A DNA stretch of 64,000 nucleotides. Source: Sycobia sp. Sy_11 (Eukaryota > Arthropoda > Insecta > Hymenoptera > Epichrysomallidae). This document shows, piece by piece, positions 33,413-45,250 of the stretch. The stretch covers positions 310,001-374,000 of the forward strand of contig JACCIC010000228.1 of NCBI GenBank assembly GCA_018907035.1, given 5' to 3'. How positions within the stretch are numbered: position 1 is the first letter of the stretch; each line of letters opens with the position of its first letter. The notes under the pieces were generated by a model, which worked only from the letters and a program-made list of their open reading frames with translations, was not told where the DNA came from and made no database searches. Made by a program: the position numbers and the translations under genes.

Positions 33413-33656
33413 ACGCGTCAGTCGTTACGTGAAATGGCTGGTTAAAATCGGGATATTTCAACAGCGGCTTCTCGCATAGTTTCTTTTTCAAATATTCGAA
33501 ACCTTCCCGCTGTTTCTCGCCCCACGACAATGTTGTATCCTTCCTAAGAAGCGCAACTAACGCACGCGAGTACTTTGCAAATTCCGGTACGAACCGGCGA
33601 TAATATCCCGCAAGCCCTAAAAACGCGTTTAGGCGTTTAGGTAGGTTTAGGTAGGT
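33413..33656 (-). pseudogene. gypsy RNase H N-terminal fragment
   Basis: GEKQREGFEYLKKKLCEKPL is followed by FHVTTDASNQAIGAVLS, the RNase H first strand with the catalytic Asp. Reading then changes frame straight into the acidic linker, so the helix with the catalytic Glu and the second Asp are gone. A GTTTAGGTAG decamer is repeated three to four times at 33626-33665. Confidence 0.7.
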
Positions 33657-34325
33657 TTAGGTAGGCAAAAAACCTACGAACGTTTTTAGCGTTTTTCGGC
33701 GTTGGGAAGCTTTGACGTGGCCGAGGTACGTAACTTCTTTGCGATAGAAGCTGCATTTTTCTGGCTGCAGCTTCATCCCTGCTTCGTGTAATATTTCTAC
33801 GGCCTTGCGCAATTTCGCGTCGTGTTCCTCGAGTGTCTTCGCAAAGATAATACAGTCGTCTACGTAGTCGAAAACTTCATCTCCGTGAAGACCACGGAAC
33901 ACGGTATCCATTTGGCGCTGAAATGTTGTCGGTGCATTCTTCAGCCCGAACGGCATTCGCGTCTATTGGTACAACCCGAAAGGAGTTTTAAACGCGGTTT
34001 TCTATCGATCCTTTTCGCTGATCGGTATCTGGTGGAAGCCTGCGGCTAAATCCAAAGTACTGAAATACTTGGACTCACCTAGACTATCGATGATCTGCGT
34101 GATGTTCGGGATTGCATACGCATTTCCGATCGTTTTGGCGTTTAATTCGCGAGAATCTATCACGAGGCGCCACTTTTTGACGCTCGTTTCGGCACGATCC
34201 ACGCAGGGCTAGAATAAGGCGATGTAGATGGCTCGACGATAACATCATCTATTAATTTCTCCACTTGACGCCTAATTTCATCCCACAGGGCTTGCGGGTA
34301 ACGATAATTGGGCGAGACAAAAGAG
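33657..34325 (-). pseudogene. Ty3/gypsy reverse transcriptase, broken
   Basis: Minus strand from about 34322: WDEIRRQVEKLIDDVIVEPS, then KKWRLVIDSRELNAKTIGNA and KYFSTLDLAAGFHQIPIS with block A Asp. After a frame change comes MPFGLKNAPTTFQRQMD and DEVFDYVDDCIIFAKTLEEH with the YVDD catalytic box intact. KCSFYRKEVTYLGH follows. Gag and protease are absent to the right, and no LTR was found, so it is a truncated element. Confidence 0.85.
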
Positions 34326-34959
34326 AAAAACTGTTAAATTTAATTCGTTGAATCACAATAAATCGCAACAAATAAGTTCTTAGATCTTAAAAAATGAAAT
34401 TCTAAAAATTGTATATCTGCCATGAAAACTGTATATCGAATGATTTTTGTAAACAAAAACGTGCAATAATTAAGAAAAGTAGCAATGCTAATTTCGATAT
34501 ATTATATAAGCAATTTTCAACGATTCTTTTCTGATTTATAATTATCACATATAAGATTCAGAAAAAATAATCTATGTTGAAAAAATAATCTATGTTGGAC
34601 AGAACATTGGTGAAGATTACATTCTTACGTAGATATTGAAAAGGGAGATACAAAAACTGGAAACGTGTTCTTTTCCGTTACCGGCCAAGGGCATATTTAG
34701 TCCATTTCCATTCTGATTAAAGCTGATCATTCGAGGGGCAGTCACGGTCAAGAGCTTCCCTCAATTCTACAGGCAGCATCCGAAATGCCCAAAAGCTTTG
34801 TGTATATGACGCTCTCGTCTTCCACGCTTCAGTCCTTGATCAGCAAGATCAATGCCGCGCGCCTTATACTGATATTGAATATGTGCACTACTCGTTGCAG
34901 CGCGCTCGCGCAAAAAAAATGAAATGTATAGTCGGTTGTGAATCAATCGGGTGGCCAAG

Positions 34960-34993
<34 letters not shown>

Positions 34994-35013
34994 GTGCACC
35001 CCATATATAGTCT
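34326..35013. other. spacer with (CT)n at 34965-34992
   Basis: AT-rich then GC-richer DNA without a supported gene. A short CT microsatellite lies just before the long inverted repeat. Confidence 0.4.
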
Positions 35014-36048
35014 CTACGTGGAGCTTGAAATTGAATACAACTTATTAGTGGTTTTATATTCATATAAATTTATCTGTATAAGATTTCTATATTGATGCCA
35101 GGATTTGTAGAAATTTTTAGATTCAGTTACTGTCGCTTGTGCCCTATCTAGATGGAGCTTATGATAATAGATTTTAAATAATTATATTTCACGATTAAAA
35201 TTAACGTTAAAAGAAATTACGTTTCATACGTACACCGTCATATCGCGCTATGGCTATATAAAATTCTACCTATATTATTATATATCATTATAATTTATAA
35301 AAGCTCGTATTATAGCGTTGATATTAATCATATGATTCGTTGAATGTTGTTGGGACGCGGATAACGTTTCGCAGGTATAGTCTTGTGGTTGCTAAAATAC
35401 ATTAGTTCGTCAAAAGCAATATTGTAAGAATAATTCTGATAATTTTTATAATAAACTTTTTCCATTATCTTATTTTCGACTTTGTTTTTCGATAGTGCGT
35501 TAATTTAATATTAATTAATTATTAGTTAAAATATTAGTTAAAACTAAATAATTCCGTTTCATTTGATCTCGATTATTAGAACTGTCACAAATCGAGTAAA
35601 ATTTTTAAAGTTATTATTTTTAAAGTTATTATCCATCATTATCCATTGCCCGTATTTTTGCACAACCTTATTAAGTTAAACCAGGGACAAAATCTTCAGT
35701 AGGCTAATCCCTGGCGCGACGGTGTAATTAGACGCCAAATTAAGATAAAAACCTGGGCGGTAGGGTCATTAGGCGCGAATTAGGGATAATCCCTTTGGCG
35801 ACGGCGGCTGCGAGATGGCCCCGTCCCCTAATTTACGCCTTTGCGATACGAGATATATACATGCTAGGATAGTAATAAAAGGTTTAATAAATCAATTCTC
35901 GATATCCAGACGATATTTACTGGTTAATTGCCAGGTGTAAGTATATTACAATTGTACTGCGTTTCTACCTAATTGCATTGATTGTGTCGTAATGAATATT
36001 AACGTTTAATTAACCTTTGCAACTAAGTACATTTTTATTTAGATGCAT
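35014..36048 (+). repeat. left arm of 2.6 kb long inverted repeat
   Basis: Begins CTACGTGGAGCTTGAAATTG and ends TTTTATTTAGATGCAT. It is the near-perfect reverse complement of 36475-37602. It contains GC-richer blocks (GGGACAAAATCTTCAGTAGG, then GGCGACGGCGGCTGCGAGAT) but no open frame of note. The termini share no known transposon signature. Confidence 0.9.
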
Positions 36049-36474
36049 TGAAATATTTGAATTTTAAATTTTACATCAAAAAGACGATAGATTAAAGTTT
36101 TAGTTAATATTTTGCTATACAGCGTGTAATTAATTTGAGGTATATATATATACATCAAATTGCGCAGGCCCCTCGAAGCTAGTGCCTCTGAGCCCCTTCA
36201 TTATCCTCAGAGCTAACGTCTCTGTCCTCCTGTACGTTTGCTTATAGGCTTAATTAGACTTCGAAAAAGGAAAGGGTTCCCTTTTTTCCTTTCATATATT
36301 TAAAAGTTAAATATAAATTTGTATCAGTTTATTGCGCCCCGACCGCAACGGCCGAGCATACAATCGAAACAACCGAGTCAATCCCGATAAACGCACACTA
36401 TTGGGTAAGTGTAAAAAGGCCCGCTGGTCAGCAAAGCGACTATAAAATGTATTATAATATAGAATGCATATAAA
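36049..36474. other. loop of the long inverted repeat
   Basis: About 426 bp of single-copy DNA between the arms. It includes CAGGCCCCTCGAAGCTAGTG, a GGAAAGGGTTCCC hairpin and CGCCCCGACCGCAACGGCCG. No open frame or known motif. Confidence 0.7.
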
Positions 36475-37602
36475 ATGCATCTAAATAAAAATGTGCTTAG
36501 TTGCTAAGGTTAATTAAACGTTAATATTAATCACGACACAATCAATGCAATTAGGTAGAACCGCAGTACAATTGTAATATACTTACACCTGGCAATTAAC
36601 CAGTAAATATCGTCTGGATATCGAGAATTGATTTATTAAACCTTTTATTACTATCCTAGCATGTATATATCTCGTATCGCAAAGGCGTAAATTAGGGGAC
36701 GGGGCCATCTCGCAGCCGCCGTCGCCAAAGGGATTATCCCTAATTCGCGCCTAATGACCCTACCGCCCAGGTTTTTATCTTAATTTGGCGTCTAATTACA
36801 CCGTCGCGCCAGGGATTAGCCTACTGAAGATTTTGTCCCTGGTTTAACTTAATAAGGTTGTGGAAAAATACGGGCAATGGATAATGATGGATAATAACTT
36901 TAAAAATAATAACTTTAAAAATTTTACTCGATTTGTGACAGTTCTAATAATCGAGATCAAATGAAACGGAATTATTTAGTTTTAACTAATATTTTAACTA
37001 ATAATTAATTAATATTAAATTAACGAACTATCGAAAAACAAAGCCGAAAATAAGATAATGGAAAAAAGTTTATTATAAAAATTATCAGAATTATTCTTAC
37101 AATATTGCTTTTGACGAACTAATGTATTTTAGCAACCACAAGACTATACCTGCGAAACGTTATCCGCGTCCCAACAACATTCAACGAATCATATGATTAA
37201 TATCAACGCTATAATACGAGCTTTTATAAATTATAATGATATATAATAATATAGGTAGAATTTTATATAGCCATAGCGCGATATGACGGTGTACGTATGA
37301 AACGTAATTTCTTTTAACGTTAATTTTAATCGTGAAATATAATTATTTAAAATCTATTATCATAAGCTTCGTCTAGATAGGGCACAAGCGACAGTAACTG
37401 AATCTAAAAATTTCTACAAATCCGGGCACACAGATGCTAACACGGACAATAAATATAATGCTAATGAAAAAAAAGTCAATAGAATAGAAAATCAATGTAG
37501 AGAAAAAAAATCAAAATCAATCAATATAGAAATCTTATACAGATAAATTTATATGAATATAAAACCACTAATAAGTTGTATTCAATTTCAAGCTCCACGT
37601 AG
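36475..37602 (-). repeat. right arm of 2.6 kb long inverted repeat
   Basis: Reverse complement of the left arm, from ATGCATCTAAATAAAAATG to CAAGCTCCACGTAG. It carries one extra block of about 95 bp at roughly 37424-37518 (ACACAGATGCTAACACGGAC and following) that the left arm lacks, and few point differences. Confidence 0.9.
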
Positions 37603-38670
37603 ATTGATTCGAAATCCAAAAAAAAATTTGTGTGAACATAGAATTCGAACAATTATTGTCCAAAGATATTAAACATTAACATAAAAGAAGACAGCGAGTA
37701 TAAGCCTATGATCGGTGTTCCGATTTCCTAACGAAAGAAAAGGACTTACCTGGTGAATTTCGCCGACGGCAAACACCACTTCTCGACGCTCCCTCCTCTC
37801 TTTGAGGTTACTCGCTGCAGCGGCTGTCAATGATGTGGACCAGGGCGATGTATATTCCTCGTTCCCGCAAGGGTACTAAGGGCGCCTTTTCCCGCGGGAG
37901 TACTCGAGACCTTTGACGGCGTGTCCCACGGCTGTCACCCAAAAATCTCTTCTCCTCTGTGACGTCCCGTCGGTCGCAGCCGTTGTTGCGTGGTGATGGC
38001 AAAAGCAGAGGGCACGGCAGGCTGGCAAACTACCTCGACGGTAACAATAATTGATTTGTTAGGCAGCACTCTCACCACTCACTTCTAGATTAGAAGGGAA
38101 AGTGAGATCCCTATTTGTGAATCGTCAATGCACGATACAGCACTGATTTTACGCACTCTGTGAATTATTAAAAGCAACAAACTAGGTTACGATGGTTGAC
38201 CGATGAACGAGAAAATACAAATAAACTAAGGATCAAACATAAATGGATCACAAAAAGGCACGGTAACAGGTTGATGAAATCAAACTCTAACACTGTGGCA
38301 ATTTCAATAGAAACACTTTTTAATATAACCACTACTAAAAATTATCCGTATCGCGTACATTTGAAAATAATGTCGTTTCGGTCGACAGACTCACACTTAT
38401 ATATTATTCACAGAATAGGCCCGACATTTTGCTATATATATTATATAATTCATATGTTATACCACATATACACTGTTTATACATACGACACATTACACAT
38501 TACACTATAATATGTATTACACGTATCATAATACATACAACCATACACATATAATACATATGTAATATGTCACTTCATTCATATTTTTCATACACGACAT
38601 ACATTCAATCATCCCTCAAATACAATCTGTCGATAATTATAATTATATATAATGTTATATGAATGTATAA
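37603..38670. other. spacer with GC-rich island at 37750-38040
   Basis: The island holds a 64-codon Arg-rich minus-strand frame (37808-38002) that I do not recognise. The rest is AT-rich, with ATACATACA-type low complexity from 38440 to 38600. Confidence 0.3.
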
Positions 38671-38674
38671 TAAT

Positions 38675-38757
38675 TGAATTGTACTTTTGTCGACTGCCCA
38701 TATACAAATTAATAAATATTTTTTATTGGTCTTACAGTCCAATCAATTCAATCCAAA

Positions 38758-38815
<58 letters not shown>

Positions 38816-38972
38816 AAATAAAAAAAAAATAAAAATAAAATAAAAATTAAAAATAAAAATTAAATTAAAAAATAAATTAAAATTATAATGACAGTCAGAC
38901 TGTCCTTGTTTACATTCACCCCCGTAGACTAATCTGAAAATAAAATATTAGCTGAAAAAATTCTTTGTTAGT
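38675..38972 (-). repeat. PLE terminal unit, left arm of palindrome
   Basis: Starts TTGTACTTTTGTCGACTGCC and AAATTAATAAATATTTTTTA, then the (AAATA)n tract, ATGACAGTCAGACTGTCC and GCTGAAAAAATTCTTTGTTAG. It stops before the second GCAGTCTGACTGTCC motif, where it is fused to the opposite unit. Confidence 0.85.
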
Positions 38973-39220
38973 CTCGAAACGTTGGACAAGTCTTCAATTA
39001 GGTAAGGGTGTTGGGGACAGTCAGACTGCACTTTACTAACAAAGAATTTTTTCAGCTAATATTTTATTTTCAGATTAGTCTACGGGGGTGAATGTAAACA
39101 AGGACAGTCTGACTGTCATTATAATTTTAAATTAATTGTTAATTTAATTTTTATTTTTAATTTTTATTTTATTTTTATTTTTTTTTTATTTATTTTTTTT
39201 ATTTTTATTTTTTATTTTTA

Positions 39221-39251
<31 letters not shown>

Positions 39252-39300
39252 TTTGGATTGAATTGATTGGACTGTAAGACTAATAAAAAAATATTTATTA
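38973..39300 (+). repeat. PLE terminal unit, right arm of palindrome
   Basis: Opposite orientation to the left arm. It begins inside the hammerhead-like core (CTCGAAACGTTGGACAAGTC at 38972-38991), then reads GGGGACAGTCAGACTGC, CAGCTAATATTTTATTTTCAG and CGGGGGTGAATGTAAAC, and ends with TAATAAAAAAATATTTATTA. The 5' half of the core (CTGATGA and arm) is missing. Confidence 0.85.
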
Positions 39301-39306
39301 ATTAAT

Positions 39307-39307
39307 A

Positions 39308-39346
<39 letters not shown>
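39307..39346. repeat. (TA)n microsatellite
   Basis: Short TA array immediately after the PLE palindrome. Confidence 0.9.
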
Positions 39347-39348
<2 letters not shown>

Positions 39349-39634
39349 CTGCATATACAATGTGTCCAGTAACATTGACATTGTTTGCATTAAATAACAT
39401 GGAATGCATTGACAATATGTCAAATTAACAATCGCTTCTCTCGTATCTATTTTCCCATCGGCGTGATTGTTTCGTTTTCGTGCACGGCGAAACAAACACC
39501 CTTTCCGGCATTTGCCCGGGCGTTTAGGGAAACCGTGCGGAAACCTAAACGGCAAAAGACGCGGGGCTACTCGAGTACAGACGTTACATTAAGTTAAGCG
39601 CGCAACGAACGAGGTCATCCTCGGGACGCAACAC

Positions 39635-40530
39635 TGGCGATGGGAAGGGTCGAGAATCTCGAGGCTTGTCATTTTTTCGGTCTTTAGAAAACATTCGAAA
39701 TTATTTCAAATTTTTGCATGATAATGCTTTTTGTCGGTGGTAAGAGTTGATAAATTCGAAGCTAGTTACTTTTTCAGGTCTGAGAAAAAAATTGAAAATT
39801 TTCATAGGTTTTTCAAAATTTTTGCATTATAATTGTTTCTGGCAATGGGAAAGATCGAGAAAATCGAGGCTTGTTACATCTCGGTTCACAGAAAAAATTC
39901 TAAAATTTTTCCAAACTTTTGAAAATTTTTTCAAATGCTTGACATGAAAATGCTCTTTCGCAATGGGTAGGGTCGGGTAATTCGGAGCTTGTCGCTTTTT
40001 CGGTTTTGAGAAAAAATTCGAAAATTTTTAAAATTTTTTCAAAATTTTTGCTGGATAATGCTTTCTGGCAGTGGGATAGGTGAAGAAATTCGAGGCTTGT
40101 CACTTTTGCAGTTTTTAGAAAAAATTCGAAAATTTTCGAAATTTTTTTAGTTTTTGCATGTTTATCCTATCTAGTGATGAGAAGGGTAGAGAAACTCGAG
40201 GCTTGTCACTTTTTCGGTCCTTAGAAAAAATTCTAAAATGTTTGAATTTTTCCAAACTTTTGAAAATCTTTTCAAATGCTTTACATGAAAATGCTTTCTC
40301 GCAATGAGTAGGGTCGAGTTAGTCGGAGCTTGTCACTTTTTCGGTTCTAAGAAAAAATTCGAAAATTTTTGACATTTTTTCAGTTTTTGCATGAAAATTC
40401 TTTCTGCCGATGGGAATTTTCGAGAAACTCGGGGCTTGTCACTTTTTCGGTCCTTAGAGAAAATTCGAATATTTGTTAATTTTTCGAAAATTTTCAAAGT
40501 TTTTTCAATTCTCTTCTATTTTAAACGCGA
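39635..40530. repeat. tandem array, about 105-bp unit, eight copies
   Basis: Each unit carries GGCTTGTCACTTTTTCGGTC (or a variant), then a run rich in AAAAAATTCGAAAATTTT, then TTTTTGCATGAAAATGCTTTC and GGCAATGGGTAGGGTCGAG. Unit starts (the GCTTGTCAC word) fall near 39663, 39761, 39869, 39988, 40094, 40200, 40328 and 40433. The copies are diverged, so the array is old. Open frames inside it are artefacts. Confidence 0.85.
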
Positions 40531-41280
40531 TGTTGGATCACATAGTCTATTTACGGTAGTTGCTCACGTTTTCTTATAGGTAGCTGCGATACAGGTAGAC
40601 GCTCTCTTTTTTTCAGGCAGCAGTGGAGTGGAAAAGGCTGAGCTCGCATGTTATCTTAAACCTCATGCCTTTTTGGTCGCTCACGACCCCACACTACGCC
40701 GACATTATATCCCACCTAAGTGTTGTACGGCCATAAAAGCGAAGAGCCAACCACACGTGATCTATTTAATCGCCGTGTCTCTATCTGATCTCTTCATCTT
40801 CGAGCTGAGCGCCGCTTGTTTATGCCGTGGCCGAAGTTCTTCTTCTCACTGCTTTGCTCACCTTCTTCGTAGGCCGAATGCCGGCAGTCTTGCCTACTGA
40901 ATCTTTATATTTAGCGCTTCGGACCGATGGTTTTCGCAGAAATTCTTCGTCTTCTGTGCTCAGCTTCTCAATTCCTCGGGAAGAATCTTCGAGCATTTAT
41001 TATATGATATAAATTTTATTTTAACGATCGAGACTCGAGAGCTTGACGCTTCGGAGGCTTATTTGGCGCTATGCTATTAACGTGTATGTTTTGCCGCATT
41101 GGAATACTTATACACGGAAGCATGCGCACGAATATCGGCCATTTATTTTAGTTTTGTTTCCAAGTATACCGTTCGGAATATTGCCAGATATCGTCTCTCC
41201 TTGACATCTTAATGTTTCCTACTCCTATCCCCTTTATGACACGGCACCTGCAGCTGCCACACCAGCTAATACACTACACT
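40531..41280. other. GC-richer spacer, possible LTR-like block
   Basis: Contains CCATAAAAGCGAAGAGCC near 40731 and a pyrimidine-rich stretch. The 90-codon frame at 40628-40900 has no recognised domain. It may be a solo LTR, but no second copy is present in the window. Confidence 0.25.
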
Positions 41281-41395
41281 ATAAATCACTACTAAATAAC
41301 TCGCAAAATTATATTATGTGTTCCTATTATTATTAATTAAAATAGATTAATAAAAATAGATTAATAAAAAATAAGGAAATTAGGACTATTTCACT
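41281..41395. repeat. direct repeat, copy 1
   Basis: AAATAACTCGCAAAATTATA, then TTATGTGTTCCTATTATTAT and TAAAAATAGATTAATAA, repeated nearly identically at 42612-42705, about 1.3 kb away. The intervening DNA has no gene. Confidence 0.8.
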
Positions 41396-42611
41396 ATTCT
41401 AGCTATTTACGCGCACGTAAGTGTAATATAATTAACTTGAATATAATGATACAGGGTCAGTCCACAATATATTTATATATAGATAATGTAAATATAATTA
41501 CTAGTAAGTGTAAATTTATATAAAATAATTAATAAAATTGAAATAATTATATATTATGAAATATTATGTATTGTAACACATGTAGGAATTTCTTTATAGA
41601 TGTAGTTTACTACAGTAAATGAACAGTTATTGTGGTTGTTAAAAAATATAAATCGCAAGGTTCCTGAGCTATATAAATTTTTTGAATAATAAGAATTTGT
41701 CCTGGTGGTTTCGTCACACTACTAATTGTTATTGGTTTAACCCGATTTAAAGACGATTTGTACCATAATACCAGTCATCCACTTCTTTGGTGTAAACTCG
41801 GGAAAGTTGATATTGAACCGGAAAGAGTGTTTTGTTTGGAGACCAAGTTTTTTGTTCAACGTGGGGTAGAAAATTTTCGGTGTTGTTTTATAAGGTTGGT
41901 GAATCTTCTTAATATTTATTTATTTGGAATTCGTTGAATAATAATTTTTATTGGTTTTATTCAGTATAGAGTAATTTGTATTGCAATTTAAATATTATAT
42001 ATATATTTAGTTTATCAAATCAAAGTGTGAGAGAGATAGAGAGATATTAACGTAAATTAGTAGTTATAAGAACAATAAGCGCGCACGCATCTTTTGATAG
42101 TAATTCTTCTAGTTCTCCGTAAGGCGGCGCTCTTGTTGCGTTATCTCTCTGTTATACTTGTAAATTGTTCCTCTCTCACACCTTGTGTGAACGGAAATGT
42201 GCGATAACATACCGCAGGTGCATAATAGGTTGGGGTAGTATATTATTTATTATAATTTTATAGATTTTAATAAATCTTAAAATTTTACCTATTCAAATAA
42301 ATAAATTTTTCTGTTTCTTTTTGTTTGTAATAGAAAATATCATAATATTCCCCCCGTACCTGATAATTATCCCGTCTTTTCCTGGATCATTAATAATCTA
42401 TTAATATAATTTATTATTAATATAAAATCAAAAATAAATAAATTCCAGGATAAAAGGTAAGTCCGAGGAAAAATATTAGTAAAGAACCTACGGTCCATAT
42501 AAATTATTTTTAAAACGATTTAATCCGTTTGAGGTTCTTTACACCTCTGATAACAGTTGATTTTACCGGGTATTTATTAGATAAGCACCCCATTACAGTA
42601 TATATGAAATT
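41396..42611. other. interval between direct repeats
   Basis: No open frame of note; mixed AT-rich DNA. The two flanking copies could be LTR-like ends of a non-coding element or a duplication. Confidence 0.35.
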
Positions 42612-42705
42612 ATTAATCACTATTAAATAACTCGCAAAATTATATTATGTGTTCCTACTATTATTAATTAAAATAAATTAATAAAAATAGATTAATAATA
42701 AATTA
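42612..42705. repeat. direct repeat, copy 2
   Basis: Second copy of the repeat at 41281-41395, in the same orientation with a few substitutions. Confidence 0.8.
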
Positions 42706-43758
42706 AAATATTAAGATTAAGTAAGATAATCCGTGTACTACAGTTCTATTAAATGTTATGTTAGACCTTCCATTTTCTATTCTTTTTAAATTAATGTAAT
42801 GGTATATGAAATACATATTTTATATATTTTGAGGGCCTATTTGGCGGTGTGCTTTTGATGTCGACTTCCCATATGCATTGTTAAGTAATAATATAATGTG
42901 GTTGATCCTCAGTTTAAACTAATTTTGTAACTCGAGCGAGATATTATAATTTGATTTTTTCAATTTTATTTTGTTTTATAATTTTATAGTTATATTATTC
43001 ATTTTCATTCTGGGGGATGTCTTATTAAAGATAAAATTCATCGACCAATTATTTTATAATTTTGTAATGCGATATTAGCTTATAACTGTTTTCCAATTAT
43101 ATATTCAAATCTTATTCTTGGACTTTCGTATTTTGTGTTTTTGGTGAATGAATATTCTCCATCGACAACGAATATTCTAATTCGTATGTTTTAATATTGC
43201 GCAATTTGAAATGATTTTCTAAAATTTTGCTTATAATATATAAGCAAAATTTACGTAAATCACGTAGTTTACGTGATTTTAACTGATATAATATTACAGA
43301 ACATAACAACGCCGACCTGTAGTATCCTACCCTTACCGATCCTAAACGGACTTTGTTCGCAATTCTATCGCAGCAAGCAACAGCGCCATTTTTAGAACCT
43401 TTCGCTTACATGGATTCCAGTAATCTCTATTCATCTCTGCTATGATTTGAATACTTGGTCTATACTACTTATGTCTATGGTCCTGTTATTCTTCCTTACT
43501 AATTGTTTTTATAAGAACTTAAAACTTGACATATAGTTTTAAATGATTCTATTCTTATTGTACTATAATTTCTTGAATATGAAATTTATGAAACTAACTA
43601 GCTAAAGATTTTTCGACTTATAATACGTTGTAACTTTATTTTATTTTCTATTTATATGCAAACGCATTTCATTAATTTAGGAACTCGTACATATTTATTT
43701 AATATCATGTATGTATAAATTCATTGAAATTTAGAATAATTCTTAGAAAATTGAAGCA
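42706..43758 (+). other. upstream region of the CABIN1-like gene
   Basis: AT-rich DNA with a GC-richer patch at 43300-43440 that could include the promoter or 5' UTR. No TATA box or initiator can be assigned with confidence. Confidence 0.3.
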
Positions 43759-43842
43759 ATGATCAAAATCCTAGCATTAAATGAAATAGTAAACAGCAAT
43801 AATGAAGATGAATATACAAATGGTCTTACGAAAGAAGCTCAG
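43759..43842 (+). CDS. CABIN1: CABIN1-like gene, exon 1
   Basis: Coding begins at ATG 43759. The 28 codons MIKILALNE...GLTKEAQ resemble the start of vertebrate CABIN1, which also opens M-I-R/K-I-x-A-L-N and has TKEAQ before the first TPR. The exon ends in CAG|GTAAAC with phase 0, joined to 43899 over a 56-bp intron. It is too short to stand alone as an open frame, but the N-terminal match and phase make the start secure. Confidence 0.85.
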
Positions 43843-43898
43843 GTAAACTATATCAGTCATAATTTTATTCAATTTACATTAATCTAATTTTTTTATAG

Positions 43899-45250
43899 GA
43901 ACAAGTTGCTTTGAATGAATATAATCGGGCATTAACATTGCTTCTTAATAATAAGAAGGAAGAAGCACTGAATGTTTTTCAAGAACTTCTTAATACAGAA
44001 CTTTTAGATCAAGTGGAAAAGCCGCCAATTCGTGATGGTCGATCTAGACCAATGGTTTCATTAAAATATTCTTGTCTTAAAAATATTGCAAACATACAGG
44101 TTGATCTAGCAGATTATGATCTAGCAATTATTAATTACTGCCAAGCATCTAATTTAGATGATGCTGATGTTAATTTGTGGTATAAACTTGGTATTGCAGC
44201 TATACAAGCTTATGATTTGGAATTAGCTTGTATGGCCTTTAAACAAGGATTAAAAAGAAATTTCAATCATTGGCCATGCTTAGATAATATCATTACTGTT
44301 TTATATGCTATCCCTGATTATATGAACTGTCTTTTGTATATATCGTTGGCTTTAGAAAGAGATGTAAACTATATTAAAGGTTTGATGTTTCGTGAACAAA
44401 TTTTGGACGCATTACCATCTTTTAAAGATTGTTATAAATACTATAATAAATTTTGGGTAATCGATCCTCCTCTTTATACTAATTATGATAAAGTGGTAAG
44501 TGATTTATTGATTAATGAAGCTTACGAACTTAAAAAAATGTGGATTATAAAGTCAACTAAACCAATAATATTTAATACTTGCAACTTGCTATTAAAGAAA
44601 CAATTAAATAAATATTCTTGGTTGGAATTAGGAAAATTTTTAATTGAGTTGTATCAATATATTAGTGACAACAACTTTAGTTTTGTTAATCCTGTATCAT
44701 TATATAATTATCAATCTCTTAACACATTGCAAACAAAAACATTATTAAAGAAAGACATATATTCTTTCAATAATGGGGATGATTTATGTATTGATTTGGC
44801 AATAGAACAAAATTGTAGTATGCATAAAGCTAAAGACGTAGATGAGGAAATTAAGTCTCATGAGGATAAAACTATTAAAATAAATCCAGATTTTAAAATG
44901 TTTGGTTCCCATTTTAAGGAATGTAAAGATGATAAATGTGATCATTTTTTAAAACAGTACAGAAATGAAAATTTTAGTGCGCAAAGTAAAGTAAATACTT
45001 GTGATTTACACCCAAAAATTGATTGTAAATCTAATGAAACTGATCAGTTTAATAAATTTGATGATAAAGATAAGAATCAGAAAGGAAGAAAGCGCCGTAG
45101 AAGTTCGTTATGTTTTTTAACGCAGTGGGCGTGGAGTAATAATATTGCTAAAAGACCATCTAGAGCTAGAACAAATAATCGTAAAGATTATGAAAGGGAT
45201 GGTGTAGCATTAGAAGAAATTCTGAAACGTATTTTTCCACCAGAATTATT
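43899..45250 (+). CDS. CABIN1: CABIN1-like gene, exon 2 (TPR region)
   Basis: Follows TTATAG|GAA in phase 0 and adds 450 codons. The protein matches the N-terminal TPR region of CABIN1, the calcineurin-binding subunit of the nuclear HIRA histone H3.3 chaperone complex (family knowledge). TPR-like helices lie at about residues 33-62, 84-116, 118-148 and 152-182; DVNLWYKLGIAAI and NHWPCLDNIITVLYAIPDY are the most family-like blocks. A basic patch KGRKRRRSS at about residue 417 is a likely nuclear signal, and the end EILKRIFPPELL parallels the family's QELLMKFLPSRLR segment. Reading on would meet TAA at 45252, but ATT|GTAAGC is a donor, giving phase 2 to exon 3. Codon use is AT-biased like the flanks. 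Confidence 0.9.

Noticed and set aside
33626..33666. GTTTAGGTAG repeats as an interstitial insect telomere (TTAGG)n
   Set aside because: Only three to four decamers, not TTAGG pentamers, inside gypsy RT coding sequence; local slippage explains it.
39635..40530. Tandem array as a CRISPR-like array
   Set aside because: Units are contiguous and diverged with no unique spacers, in eukaryotic DNA.
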